A stretch of DNA of 64,000 nucleotides, taken from the NCBI RefSeq assembly GCF_003014755.1, contig NZ_PYAW01000001.1, positions 1,674,001 to 1,738,000 of the forward strand, in the 5' to 3' direction. The position numbers were made by a program, and so were the translations under genes. The notes under the pieces are model-generated. The model saw only the letters and a list, made by a program, of their open reading frames with translations. It had not been told where the DNA came from and did not search any database. Below, one piece after another: positions 17,225 to 25,676 of the stretch (positions within the stretch are counted from its first letter, which is position 1; each line of letters begins with the position of its first letter). Source of the DNA: Chitinophaga niastensis. GTDB lineage: Bacteria > Bacteroidota > Bacteroidia > Chitinophagales > Chitinophagaceae.

Positions 17225-17722
17225 CTAATAAGATTTGAGTTTTTCGCTGGTGGTGTGACTAAGATTCCGGAAAGAAGAAATGATGTGGTTTTTGAGGCTG
17301 TTGTTGGTATGGAGGATGATGGAACAATAGATGTCCATGTCTGCAGCCTGAATAGATTCATTATATTTCTCTATATAATCTACTTTCAGGTAATTATACC
17401 ATTGTTCAAATATTCTCATTCTACCTTTTTGCCTGGTGTCAGCACTGTCACAAACGAAAAAAAGAATTTTCTCTGGCTGTGCAGAAAGATAATCAATTAT
17501 AATATTGGAAATAGTTATTCTCACCCTAGTATCAAAGGGTGTTTTCATTAAAGGATTAGATACAATATCAAAACCGAAAGTAGATACATCTCCTGAAAAT
17601 TCAGGGAAATCATCAAAATATAATGAGTCATCCAGTAGATACACATTGTATATAACGCCGGATGTGGTTGTGAAAAAGTAGCCCCCTTCTTGTAATTGGG
17701 ATATGTTATAGGAATTTAACAA
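17225..17722 (-). CDS. DUF6169-like protein, unknown function
   Basis: Soluble 165-residue protein without signal peptide or membrane helix. It resembles, from memory, the DUF6169 family of short Bacteroidota proteins. Features: an N-terminal segment with paired strands (GGYFFTTTSGVIYNVYLLDD), an aromatic/acidic stretch, a central DTRVRITISNIIIDYL helix, FFVCDSADTRQKGR, and a helical C-terminus. The start is TTG (17720-17722), inside the last codons of the 52-residue ORF 17706-17864, an overlap of 17 bases that suggests translational coupling. There is no ATG close by that would keep the conserved N-terminus. Confidence 0.55.
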   Translation of the reverse strand: MLNSYNISQLQEGGYFFTTTSGVIYNVYLLDDSLYFDDFPEFSGDVSTFGFDIVSNPLMKTPFDTRVRITISNIIIDYLSAQPEKILFFVCDSADTRQKGRMRIFEQWYNYLKVDYIEKYNESIQAADMDIYCSIILHTNNSLKNHIISSFRNLSHTTSEKLKSY

Positions 17723-17864
17723 ACTTGAACCCTTTAGCCTCTAATTCAGATAGCTTTCCACCTTTTGAAAGATGTTCATGAATCACCTTTTTGTCCTCAA
17801 TCATTTTTTTGAGAACAGTGATGATCCTGGGTTCAGGTTTTGATATGTTTTTTTCTGGTTTCAT
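17706..17864 (-). CDS. Small basic protein (52 aa) overlapping the DUF6169-like gene
   Basis: Short ORF found by reading the minus strand: ATG at 17862-17864, TAA at 17706-17708. The product begins MKPEKNISKPEPRIITVL and ends KGFKFVKFL; it is rich in Lys/Glu, lacks a signal peptide, and contains a predicted helical core (VLKKMIEDKKVIHEHLSKGG). It overlaps the TTG start of the downstream gene by 17 bases in another frame. Such small Lys-rich proteins with a DDKKxIxEx...GxxFxKP-type pattern are, from memory, common in Bacteroidota and often sit before a partner gene. Function unknown; the pair layout recalls toxin-antitoxin or regulator-effector modules but nothing in either sequence proves that. 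Confidence 0.55.
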   Translation of the reverse strand: MKPEKNISKPEPRIITVLKKMIEDKKVIHEHLSKGGKLSELEAKGFKFVKFL

Positions 17865-17950
17865 TGTTATTACATTACAAATATAACCAAATATACCAGC
17901 TTCCTCATCTCCGTTTGTTAATCAAATTCAAACGCTCTCATTCTGACACA

Positions 17951-17980
17951 AAAAAAAATCCCGGACTGATTCAGTCCGGG
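17951..17980 (-). terminator. Intrinsic terminator of the rpsF-rpsR-rplI operon
   Basis: Stem CCCGGACTGA / TCAGTCCGGG (17960-17980, one-base loop) followed on the minus strand by eight or more Ts (As at 17951-17958 on the plus strand), 28 bases after the rplI stop. A textbook intrinsic terminator. Confidence 0.92.
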
Positions 17981-18008
17981 AAGTTCTTTTTCCAACAAAG
18001 TTGGAATA

Positions 18009-18455
18009 TTACTCAGCTACTACTTCAAATTCCAGTTCGGTTTCGTTGCCTTTACCGAAATCGAGGCGAGCTTTGTATGTACCCAATTCTTTTACATCAT
18101 CCAGGATGTGGATGCGGCGACGGTCAATTTCGTAACCTTTCTGTTCTTTAATTGCACGTGCAATCTGAACACCGGTTACGCTACCGAAGATCTTACCGGA
18201 TGTACCGGTTTTAGCGCCAATTTTAACAGGAGAAGCTTTCAGCACTTCAACCACTTTCGCAATTTCTGCCAGCAGTTTCTCTTCTTTAACTTTCTGCACC
18301 TTCAGGCGTTCCTGCAGTTGCTTCATGTTAGAAGGGCTTGCTTCCACTGCAAATTTCTGAGGAATCAGAAAATTCCTGGCGTAACCATTTTTTACGTTAA
18401 CCAGTTCATTCTTCTGACCCAGGTTATCTACGTCTTGTATTAAGATAATTTGCAT
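18009..18455 (-). CDS. rplI: 50S ribosomal protein L9
   Basis: Two-domain ribosomal protein that binds 23S rRNA near the L1 stalk base and limits frameshifting. The 148 residues show the N-terminal domain (VDNLGQKNELVNVKNGYARNFLIPQ, containing the conserved GYARNFL block), a long central helix (about 45-75) and the C-terminal domain (KTGTSGKIFGSVT, IDRRRIHI). Normal length. Six bases downstream of rpsR; last gene of the operon, followed by a strong terminator. Confidence 0.97.
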   Translation of the reverse strand: MQIILIQDVDNLGQKNELVNVKNGYARNFLIPQKFAVEASPSNMKQLQERLKVQKVKEEKLLAEIAKVVEVLKASPVKIGAKTGTSGKIFGSVTGVQIARAIKEQKGYEIDRRRIHILDDVKELGTYKARLDFGKGNETELEFEVVAE

Positions 18456-18461
18456 AACTTC

Positions 18462-18734
18462 TTACTTTAAAAGGTCAGTAACATAAGGCAATAAAGCCAT
18501 TTGACGAGCTTTCTTAATAGCCTGGGCTACTTTACGCTGAAATTTCAGGGAGTTACCCGTAATACGACGTGGCAACATCTTGCCTTGATCGTTCAAAAAT
18601 TTCTTCAAAAACTCCGCGTCTTTGTAATCTACATACCTGATGCCCATTTTCTTAAAACGACAGTATTTCTTCTGGCGTTTCTCGGTTTTTACGGCCGTTA
18701 AGTATTTGATTTCTTGTTTCGGTTTAACTGCCAT
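18462..18734 (-). CDS. rpsR: 30S ribosomal protein S18
   Basis: Small-subunit protein of the platform that pairs with S6; 90 residues when started at the ATG at 18734. An in-frame ATG at 18767 would add 11 residues and overlap the end of rpsF, so it is rejected. Family blocks: [36 protein letters not shown] and the RNA-binding [19 protein letters not shown]. Only four bases separate it from rpsF, in line with coupled synthesis of the S6:S18 heterodimer. Confidence 0.97.
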   Translation of the reverse strand: MAVKPKQEIKYLTAVKTEKRQKKYCRFKKMGIRYVDYKDAEFLKKFLNDQGKMLPRRITGNSLKFQRKVAQAIKKARQMALLPYVTDLLK

Positions 18735-18738
18735 AATT

Positions 18739-19089
18739 TTAAGCTTCAGTGGTTTTAGATTCAGCATTTACGCCATGTCTCTTGCGGCCGTTGTACGTTA
18801 CAGCATGCTTATCCAGCGCAGTAACCATGTGGCGTAATACATTTTCATCGCGATTAAGCTGGATTTTCAGCTTCTCATTGAGGTCGGATGGCGCATTGTA
18901 CTCCAGAACAACATACATTCCTGTAGTTTTCTTCCGGATAGGATACGCCAGTGATCTTAATCCCCAGGGATTTTCGTGCGTGATTTCTCCGCCGTTATCT
19001 TTAATGATATCAGCGAATTTCTTTTGGGCGGCTTTGTAGTCGTCCTCAGAAAGCACAGGGGTAAAGATCACCATCAATTCGTAGTTCAT
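18739..19089 (-). CDS. rpsF: 30S ribosomal protein S6
   Basis: Small-subunit platform protein, partner of S18; 116 residues of the ferredoxin-like fold. It starts [20 protein letters not shown], and contains [21 protein letters not shown] with the conserved RNA/S18-contact region. A Lys/Arg-rich tail of about 15 residues follows the fold. First gene of a three-gene operon with rpsR and rplI. A -7 promoter element matching TAnnTTTG lies 42-49 bases upstream. Confidence 0.97.
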   Translation of the reverse strand: MNYELMVIFTPVLSEDDYKAAQKKFADIIKDNGGEITHENPWGLRSLAYPIRKKTTGMYVVLEYNAPSDLNEKLKIQLNRDENVLRHMVTALDKHAVTYNGRKRHGVNAESKTTEA

Positions 19090-19130
19090 AATTCCCTGTT
19101 TTAAATGGTTTAATTAAAAAATTAGGACCG

Positions 19131-19138
19131 CAAAGATA
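19131..19138 (-). promoter_or_regulatory. Putative -7 element for rpsF-rpsR-rplI
   Basis: On the minus strand these bases read TATCTTTG, a full match to the Bacteroidota -7 consensus TAnnTTTG. Its 3' end is 41 bases before the rpsF ATG, giving a leader of about 35 bases. No clear TTTG at -33; the position is occupied by the flank of the parS-like palindrome. Confidence 0.55.
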
Positions 19139-19152
19139 CAGAACTATTCTGT

Positions 19153-19168
19153 ATTTCCACGTGAAACC
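19153..19168. other. parS-like 16-mer upstream of rpsF
   Basis: ATTTCCACGTGAAACC matches 13 of 16 positions of the bacterial parS consensus TGTTNCACGTGAAACA, with the core TTNCACGTGAAAC complete. One half-site (GGTTTCAC on the minus strand) is 7/8. It lies about 65 bases before rpsF, in an intergenic region just upstream of the promoter -7. Candidate ParB-binding site, or a palindromic operator. Only one such site was noticed in the window. Confidence 0.4.
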
Positions 19169-19248
19169 GACCTAAATCCTTAAATATATTGCCTTTTATA
19201 TGGATTAATGTGTATGATATTATTAATCAGAGAGATATAATATAAAAA

Positions 19249-19273
19249 GCCGTCCCGGTTTCTCCAGGACGGC
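19249..19273 (-). terminator. Intrinsic terminator after the T9SS nuclease gene
   Basis: Stem GCCGTCCcGG / CCaGGACGGC (one internal mismatch) with loop TTTCT, followed on the minus strand by TTTTTATA. It begins 28 bases after the stop of the 19302-22586 gene. Confidence 0.88.
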
Positions 19274-19301
19274 GTCTCGTTGCATGGTTTTTTCAAAAAG
19301 A

Positions 19302-22300
19302 TCAGTGGTTAACGAGAATCTTGCTAACCTGCACCTGCTCGCCCGACTGCACTCTCAGGAAATAAACACCTGCCGGCAGGTTATCTATATCAATTGCCCT
19401 GTAATTTCTACCCTTCACCAGGTCTGTTCTACCCTGGAAGCGTATACGCCCCTGTAAATCGATCAACTGCACACTGGCCGGTCCACTCCTGGTCCAATCC
19501 AGCCAGTATTGTAACTGGTGGCCAAATATACACCATAAAAGTTTCAGCCAAAGATCTTTATCTGTCAAAAATACAGTTTTACCAGGGCTGTATTTAATGC
19601 TGCTATCCAGCCCAACCAGCTTCAACCGGTACTGTACAAACCCCGGCCATGGCTTTTCATCATATGCCAGATAGCTGGAAGCTATGCTGGTACTACCATG
19701 AGCTGCTATTGTATCTACCGGCTCAAAAGTGCGGAAATTACGGGAACGCTCTATCACAAAGTAGGCACTGTTGATCTCGTATGGCGTATTCCAGGTAAGC
19801 AATACCTTACTACCATCGGCTTTGGCATTGAAACCCTGCAACGGTAAAGGATTCCCCAATATCTGCAGGTTGTAGCAACTCATTACCGGGTAGTGGTCCG
19901 TAGTGGTGGTGCCATAGCTGCTCACCAGTTTCTCTACCTGTGTTTGTATCCTCGCAGAAGCGGGCACATAAGCCACGCCCACTTCATTGGAAGCAATTAC
20001 ATTGTCGATAACAGAAGGGAAACTGATCGTAGAACGCTGACCTGTCAGGCTCAATGGCAAAGTCAGTGGCTTATAATCTGCACTGTCATTCATAAAATCT
20101 ATGTAGGAGGTAGTCGTATCCGGCGCCAGTTCCGTGGTAATGGTTTTGGATAGATCATCATTAAAATCTCCCAACATAATAATATTACTGTAGTGATATT
20201 GTAGATCCAGCGTGTCTTTCAGCTCTTTTAAACCGTTCTTTCGCCGGTTCCAGGAAGTGATCTTATCAGATTTGGTACCGGTATTGGCTTTTGCATGTAA
20301 CAGTACAAACTGTATACGTGCGGAGTCATTATCCAGTTTGGCGGTAGCTTCCATCAGGTATGGGAAGCGGCCGGACGACCAGTTGTAATAAGCCGTACTG
20401 CTGCCTCCCTGCCGAAGTACACCATAGGTCCGGATCTTCCGGATCACAGACGTTTTGTATACAAAAGCCAGCTTCTGTGCACTTACATAATCCACATCGG
20501 TTAAGCTGTCTGCATATGAGCCAAAGTCCGACAATACATAGCTGTAGCCAGGCAGCTGGTTCACCACTGCGCGGAAACGTGCAGTATCCACCACTTCTGC
20601 CAGCGCAAATATATCTGCATCCAGCTTTTGGAGTATGGTGGTTACATTGGCCTGTTGCAGGCTGTCATTGGCGGGGTTTTGAACAGGACTCCCAAACCAT
20701 TCAATATTCCAGTTCACCACCTTTAAAGAACGAAGGGAAGTACCTGTCAGCAGGATATGATTATCCATGAAGCCCGGTGCGCTAAAAGTCAGGGCGCCAT
20801 TATATGCCTGATTGGCGGCCGTAGGGCCAAATTTTACCCATACCTCCAGCGGACCTGCATTTATTGCTGTCTGCGTAAAAATTGCCTGGCTGCCAAAACT
20901 GCTGTTGTCACCTGATACCTGGAAACCTGCCGGAGCATTGATTTTCAGGTCACCGGTGAAATCATTGGCCCAGAAAGTAATGCTTTGTGCAGTGGATAAT
21001 TGGCCGGATTTTACATAATCAAAGTCCAGCGAAGCAGGACTGCTGCTCAATGTAGGCGCCGGTGCAGCTGTAGTGTCCATTATTCTGAAGTCATCAACGG
21101 TCCAGCGGGCGGCTTGTACTGCCGGACCAGATGTATACACAAAGGCTATATACACGCTGGTTTGTTTGCAGGACGTAAGATTAATACCGGAAGATAATTT
21201 CCAGGCGTCACTGCCCGTATCCGGAAAACGACCGTTGAGCGTGGTCCAGGTAGCCAGCCGCGGATCTCCGCTGCCGCTATAATTGGTGGATACGCGCAAA
21301 GCGAGCCCGGGACCGGCAAAGGCAGTGCGACTGCTAAAATGCAGCAACGGGAACTGTAAACCAGTCAGGTCAAAAGCGGGAGAGATCAGCCAGTCCTCAT
21401 TTTCAACGGCTCCGCCACTGTAACCGTTTATCTGTACGCCATTGCTGTTATTTTGTCCGAAGGTGGTACAACCCCATAATTGTGCACCACTTACACTATA
21501 CTGCGTGAAACCACTACTCAGCTGGCTACTGCCACTAGGGGTGCAGTCGTTGAAGTTATAGTTCAGTTCCTGGCTGCCGGTGGTAAAGCTCCATTGCGTA
21601 CTATCAGCAATACCTCCAAAAGCGTTATCTGACAAGTCTTTCACTACACCGCTATCTGCTGTAATGTAATAATGTTGATGGGGCTTCCCTATCTTTTTAA
21701 TAGTAAGTGTATTATTACTGATCACCACTGCCGGGTTGTTTACAGCGAAGCTGTCAGTTATACCGGTGCTGCTGTTATGAAGCAGTATATAACCATTACC
21801 CGCCTGTATATTTTCGCTGAAGGTGGCTACCAGCGGTGTTACAGGAGATACATCCGTAGTGCTGTTGACAGGAAATAGGTTGCTGATAACCGGGGGCGTT
21901 ACATCTCCTCCCGATCCACCTGCCTGTATGTTATCAATGGCAAAGCCGGGTCTGGAGCCACCACCGCCAATCTGCCTGCTTACCCACCGCAGTTGTACCC
22001 GTAATTGATTATTACAGGCTGCGGGTAACGGGGTAGATTTATTTACAACGTTCTGTGGAAGCGTAATACCGGAGGCAGTTTGTGTGGTAGTATTATTTTG
22101 GTATTCCGTTCCGCTGATGTTGGTGAAACTACCGGTGTCGCCTATACGATACTGCAATATTACTTCATTGATCCGTGTGTTGGATGCACCATCATAAGGA
22201 TTCCTGATTGTCATCACATCGAAGCTGACAGTCACGTTATTTTGTCCGCTTGTATTGAGCGCCACTACCAATGCATTATCTACGGTACCGGTGTTTAAAA

Positions 22301-22586
22301 AACCGAGCTTACCGGTGTAGTTGTAAACACCATTACCAGTAGCAGATGCGCTACCACTGGCAATCAGGGGTTTATCGCCGGAAGCCGCTGCAGTATTGAA
22401 GTTGCCGGAGGGAGCGCCGGAGAGTAACCATCCTTGCCATCCATCAGGAAAAGCAGTGGAAGTAGCGGGCAACGCATCAAAGTTTTGCTGATAGGGTAGT
22501 AGTTGTGCGGCGGGATTAGTTTGTGCTGCTACAGTGCCGCAAGCTATCAGATAAAGAAATAAAATAGCGCGTAAAGGCTTGTTCAT
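19302..22586 (-). CDS. Secreted multidomain protein with endonuclease/exonuclease/phosphatase domain and T9SS tail
   Basis: Large exported protein, 1094 residues, signal peptide 1-21. Domains in order: an N-terminal beta-sandwich (about 25-225); a bacterial Ig-like/SbsA-type domain (about 228-337, PPVISNLFPVNSTTDVSP and ATFSENIQAG); a choice-of-anchor J-like domain (about 343-500, ENEDWLISPAFDLTG); an Ig-like domain (about 520-615); an endonuclease/exonuclease/phosphatase domain (about 620-935) with NWNIEWFG, LLHAKANTG, MLGDFNDD and DHYPVMSC, so the metal- and phosphate-site residues are kept; an FnIII-like segment; and a C-terminal T9SS type A sorting domain (about 1030-1094, RGRNYRAIDIDNLPAGVYFLRV-like). 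Probably a cell-surface or secreted DNase/phosphodiesterase; the substrate is not known. Confidence 0.88.
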   Translation of the reverse strand: MNKPLRAILFLYLIACGTVAAQTNPAAQLLPYQQNFDALPATSTAFPDGWQGWLLSGAPSGNFNTAAASGDKPLIASGSASATGNGVYNYTGKLGFLNTGTVDNALVVALNTSGQNNVTVSFDVMTIRNPYDGASNTRINEVILQYRIGDTGSFTNISGTEYQNNTTTQTASGITLPQNVVNKSTPLPAACNNQLRVQLRWVSRQIGGGGSRPGFAIDNIQAGGSGGDVTPPVISNLFPVNSTTDVSPVTPLVATFSENIQAGNGYILLHNSSTGITDSFAVNNPAVVISNNTLTIKKIGKPHQHYYITADSGVVKDLSDNAFGGIADSTQWSFTTGSQELNYNFNDCTPSGSSQLSSGFTQYSVSGAQLWGCTTFGQNNSNGVQINGYSGGAVENEDWLISPAFDLTGLQFPLLHFSSRTAFAGPGLALRVSTNYSGSGDPRLATWTTLNGRFPDTGSDAWKLSSGINLTSCKQTSVYIAFVYTSGPAVQAARWTVDDFRIMDTTAAPAPTLSSSPASLDFDYVKSGQLSTAQSITFWANDFTGDLKINAPAGFQVSGDNSSFGSQAIFTQTAINAGPLEVWVKFGPTAANQAYNGALTFSAPGFMDNHILLTGTSLRSLKVVNWNIEWFGSPVQNPANDSLQQANVTTILQKLDADIFALAEVVDTARFRAVVNQLPGYSYVLSDFGSYADSLTDVDYVSAQKLAFVYKTSVIRKIRTYGVLRQGGSSTAYYNWSSGRFPYLMEATAKLDNDSARIQFVLLHAKANTGTKSDKITSWNRRKNGLKELKDTLDLQYHYSNIIMLGDFNDDLSKTITTELAPDTTTSYIDFMNDSADYKPLTLPLSLTGQRSTISFPSVIDNVIASNEVGVAYVPASARIQTQVEKLVSSYGTTTTDHYPVMSCYNLQILGNPLPLQGFNAKADGSKVLLTWNTPYEINSAYFVIERSRNFRTFEPVDTIAAHGSTSIASSYLAYDEKPWPGFVQYRLKLVGLDSSIKYSPGKTVFLTDKDLWLKLLWCIFGHQLQYWLDWTRSGPASVQLIDLQGRIRFQGRTDLVKGRNYRAIDIDNLPAGVYFLRVQSGEQVQVSKILVNH

Positions 22587-22848
22587 AGACTGATTTTATG
22601 TGAGGGGGGATACAGAATTTAGGTAGATATAAATCTACTGAATTACAATCGATCTTATTAATTTTAATATGATTTTTTTGTTAATTTGAGACGTATACTA
22701 ATATTAGTTTAAAACAAAATATTATTATAACAGTTTAAGCGGTAATTTTATATTTCATATTTTTAAAAGTCGTGTCTTGTCATCTTGTCAGCTATAACCC
22801 TACTGGCACACACTTTGAAAAAAGTACACGAAAAAAATCAGATAACCA

Positions 22849-24681
22849 ATGCAAAAAGGCGCAATACGTGTTCAGACAGAGAACATATTTCCTATTATCA
22901 AAAAGTTCCTGTATTCAGATCATGAAATCTTTATCCGTGAGCTGGTAAGTAATGCCGTGGATGCTACACAGAAGCTGAAAACATTAGTTAGTGTAGGAGA
23001 ATTCAAAGGCGAACTGGGTGATATAGCGATTGATGTAAGACTGGATAAAGAGAAAAAGACCATCACCATTGCTGATCATGGCGTGGGTATGACGGCGGAA
23101 GAAGTGGATAAATACATTAATCAGGTAGCTTTTTCAGGCGCAGAAGAATTCCTGAAAAAATATAAAGGACAGGAAAACGGTACCAACATCATCGGGCATT
23201 TTGGTCTTGGTTTCTATTCTTCTTTTATGGTGAGCAGCAAAGTAGAAATCTTCTCAAAATCCTGGAAAGAGGATGCAGCTGCTGTTCGCTGGGAATGTGA
23301 TGGTAGTCCGGAATACGAACTGGAGGAAGTAAGCAAGGAAGACAGAGGCACTGAAATCGTGATGCATATCAACGAAGAAAGTGAAGAATTCCTGGATGAA
23401 GGCCGCATCCGTTCTATCCTCGAAAAATTCTGTAAGTTCCTGCCTGTACCGGTTACATTTGAAGGTAATCAGATCAACAATACTAACCCGGCATGGACTA
23501 AAAAGCCGAGCGAGTTAACTACAGAAGACTATCAGAATTTTTACAAAGAATTATATCCTTTTGCAGAAGCGCCATTATTCTGGATTCACCTGAATGTGGA
23601 TTATCCTTTCAGCCTCACAGGTATCCTGTATTTTCCGAAGATCAACAAGAGTTACGAAATGCAGAAGGATAAGATCAATCTGTATTCCAACCAGGTATAC
23701 GTAACAGATGAAGTAAAGGACATTGTTCCGGAATTCCTGATGTTACTGCATGGTGTGATCGATAGCCCGGATATTCCGCTCAACGTAAGCCGCAGCTATC
23801 TGCAGGGCGATCCGAATGTGAAAAAAATCAATGCGCATATCACTAAAAAAGTAGCGGATAAACTGGATGAAATATTCCGCAATGACCGTAAAGCTTTTGA
23901 AGAGAAATGGGATTCCATCGGACTGTTTGTGAAGTACGGTATGATGACCGACGACAAGTTCATGGAGAAGGCCAACAAATTCCTGCTAATGGAAGATGTA
24001 GACGGAGGTAAATTTTATACACAGGAAGAATACCGCGTCGAGGCTGCAGCACTGCAAACCAATAAGGAAGAGAAGCTGGTGATCTTGTATGCTACCAATC
24101 CGGTACAGCAGGATAGTTATGTACAGGCTGCCAAAAATAAAGGATACAAAGTAGTGAAGATGGAAACGCTGGTAGATGCAGCTTTCATCAATAATATCGA
24201 AATAAAATGGGATAAGGTTTCCTTCACCCGTGTAGATGCAGACATTGCCGATAACCTGATAGATAAGGATGAAAATGCTACTACTGTATTATCACAGGAG
24301 CAGGAAGGCACACTGAAGGAATTATTTGGCGCACAGGTTAATCAACCTAATATTAAGGTAGAGATGAAAGGCCTGAGTGCAGATGCACAGCCAGTAATTG
24401 TTACCCGTCCGGAACTCATGCGTCGTATGAAAGATATGGCTGCTATGGGTGGGGGTGGTGGCATGAACTGGTACGCTGGTTTGCCTGATGAAATTAATAT
24501 GACAGTAAATGCCAATCATCCGGTGTATGTGCAGATACTGAAAGAAAATGATAACACATTGCAACAAAAGCAGATAAAGAATCTGGCAGATCTGGCATTG
24601 TTATCCCAGAATCTGTTGACTGGTGCGGATCTTACAGCATTTGTAAACAGAAGTGTGGAATTGATGGGCGAAAAAAAATAG
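22849..24681 (+). CDS. htpG: Molecular chaperone HtpG (Hsp90)
   Basis: Cytosolic ATP-dependent chaperone, 610 residues. The N-terminal GHKL ATPase shows the expected blocks: LYSDHEIFIRELVSNAVDA (catalytic Glu and Mg-binding Asn), IADHGVGMTAEEV and NIIGHFGLGFYSSFMV; the middle domain has NVSRSYLQGD with the gamma-phosphate-contacting Arg. Slightly shorter than E. coli HtpG, as usual for Bacteroidota. The preceding 262 bases (22587-22848) separate it from the divergent nuclease gene; I see no CIRCE element or other recognised heat-shock site there. Confidence 0.97.
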   Translation: MQKGAIRVQTENIFPIIKKFLYSDHEIFIRELVSNAVDATQKLKTLVSVGEFKGELGDIAIDVRLDKEKKTITIADHGVGMTAEEVDKYINQVAFSGAEEFLKKYKGQENGTNIIGHFGLGFYSSFMVSSKVEIFSKSWKEDAAAVRWECDGSPEYELEEVSKEDRGTEIVMHINEESEEFLDEGRIRSILEKFCKFLPVPVTFEGNQINNTNPAWTKKPSELTTEDYQNFYKELYPFAEAPLFWIHLNVDYPFSLTGILYFPKINKSYEMQKDKINLYSNQVYVTDEVKDIVPEFLMLLHGVIDSPDIPLNVSRSYLQGDPNVKKINAHITKKVADKLDEIFRNDRKAFEEKWDSIGLFVKYGMMTDDKFMEKANKFLLMEDVDGGKFYTQEEYRVEAAALQTNKEEKLVILYATNPVQQDSYVQAAKNKGYKVVKMETLVDAAFINNIEIKWDKVSFTRVDADIADNLIDKDENATTVLSQEQEGTLKELFGAQVNQPNIKVEMKGLSADAQPVIVTRPELMRRMKDMAAMGGGGGMNWYAGLPDEINMTVNANHPVYVQILKENDNTLQQKQIKNLADLALLSQNLLTGADLTAFVNRSVELMGEKK

Positions 24682-24794
24682 TATAGCTATACAATAAAAA
24701 AAAGTATTTCATTTCCGGTTTTTAGTTTTTATTTGCAGCTACCCCACAAACTGCAACATTGAAATAAAGCAGGAGAAAAATATTGTAAAACCTA

Positions 24795-24822
24795 TCCCCC
24801 GGCCATATACCGGGGGATTTTT
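24795..24822 (+). terminator. Intrinsic terminator downstream of htpG
   Basis: Perfect stem TCCCCCGG / CCGGGGGA with loop CCATATA (24795-24817) followed by TTTTT. It lies 113 bases after the htpG stop and only 22 bases before the next start, so the esterase gene probably has its transcription start very close to, or reads through, this hairpin. Confidence 0.85.
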
Positions 24823-24838
24823 AGTTTATAGCTGTTAT

Positions 24839-25636
24839 ATGAAAAAAAGAGTAATTAAAATTTTAAGCCATGTCTTTGTGTTGAGTGCGCTCACACTTTT
24901 TGCCTGTTCTAAAAAGGAAACAACTACACCGGTTGAAACAAAGCCCCCGGTCACTACACCACCTGTTATACCGCCACCGGTGGGCGATTCTTTTGCGCGG
25001 CAAACACCAGGTATTACTGCTCAAAAAATAGCTATCAAAGGGGGGAATATCAGTGATTACCTGTTGTACGTTCCTGATGGATACAATGAAAAGAAAGATT
25101 ACAAATGGCCTGTTGTAATTTTCCTACACGGTCTTGGTGAAATTGGGAATAATATCAATGTACTCAGGAATGTTGGACTGGTTAAGGTTGTTAGCGGAAA
25201 ACCCTTTGTAATGGTAGCACCGCAATGTTTGAGCGGCTGGTGGAATACAGAATACCTGGAGGCAGTTTATAAAGAAGTGATCAATAAATATCATGTGGAT
25301 CCCAGCCGCGTATACCTGACTGGTTTAAGCATGGGAGGATTTGGTACATGGGACTGGAGTTCCGCTCACCCTGAAAGATTTGCTGCTATTGTTCCTATTT
25401 GCGGTGGTGGTAATGTAAATACAATGGTGAAGCTTAAAACGATGTCGGTGTGGGTGTTCCATTGTACGGATGATCCTACTGTAAATGTGACTAATTCCCG
25501 TACACTGGTAAAGGCTTTAAAGGATATGGGAGGCAATGTGCAGTACACTGAATATCCTACTGGTGGCCATGATGCCTGGACGCGTACTTATGCCAATGCA
25601 GAGGTATATACGTGGATGTTAAAACAACATAAATAA
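24839..25636 (+). CDS. Alpha/beta-hydrolase lipoprotein (PHB-depolymerase/feruloyl-esterase-like)
   Basis: Exported serine esterase, 265 residues. Lipobox LFAC with lipidated Cys23, then a Thr/Pro-rich linker (about 28-50) that places the enzyme away from the membrane. Catalytic triad candidates: Ser164 in TGLSMGG, Asp211/Asp212 in CTDDPTV, His244 in GGHDAW; the oxyanion region is IFLHGLGEIG. Such CE1-like enzymes cleave polyhydroxyalkanoates, feruloyl or acetyl esters on plant polysaccharides, or peptides; the sequence does not settle which. Its stop is followed directly by a TTAGC palindrome, and it is convergent with recJ. Confidence 0.85.
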   Translation: MKKRVIKILSHVFVLSALTLFACSKKETTTPVETKPPVTTPPVIPPPVGDSFARQTPGITAQKIAIKGGNISDYLLYVPDGYNEKKDYKWPVVIFLHGLGEIGNNINVLRNVGLVKVVSGKPFVMVAPQCLSGWWNTEYLEAVYKEVINKYHVDPSRVYLTGLSMGGFGTWDWSSAHPERFAAIVPICGGGNVNTMVKLKTMSVWVFHCTDDPTVNVTNSRTLVKALKDMGGNVQYTEYPTGGHDAWTRTYANAEVYTWMLKQHK

Positions 25637-25676
25637 AGCTTTTAGCTAAAAGCTAATGTCTAACGGCTAACGGCTC
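25637..25676. repeat. TTAGC-family palindromic element between convergent genes
   Basis: Starts immediately after the esterase stop with a perfect 18-bp palindrome AGCTTTTAGCTAAAAGCT (25637-25654), followed by CTAACGGCTAACGGC, inverted units of the same TTAGC type. The recJ stop codon (TAG, 25660-25662 on the minus strand) is made by one of these units, and the last recJ codons run into it. It may act as terminator for both genes. Confidence 0.75.

Noticed and set aside
22587..22848. Heat-shock operator (CIRCE-like) before htpG
   Set aside because: No TTAGCACTC-N9-GAGTGCTAA-like inverted repeat found.
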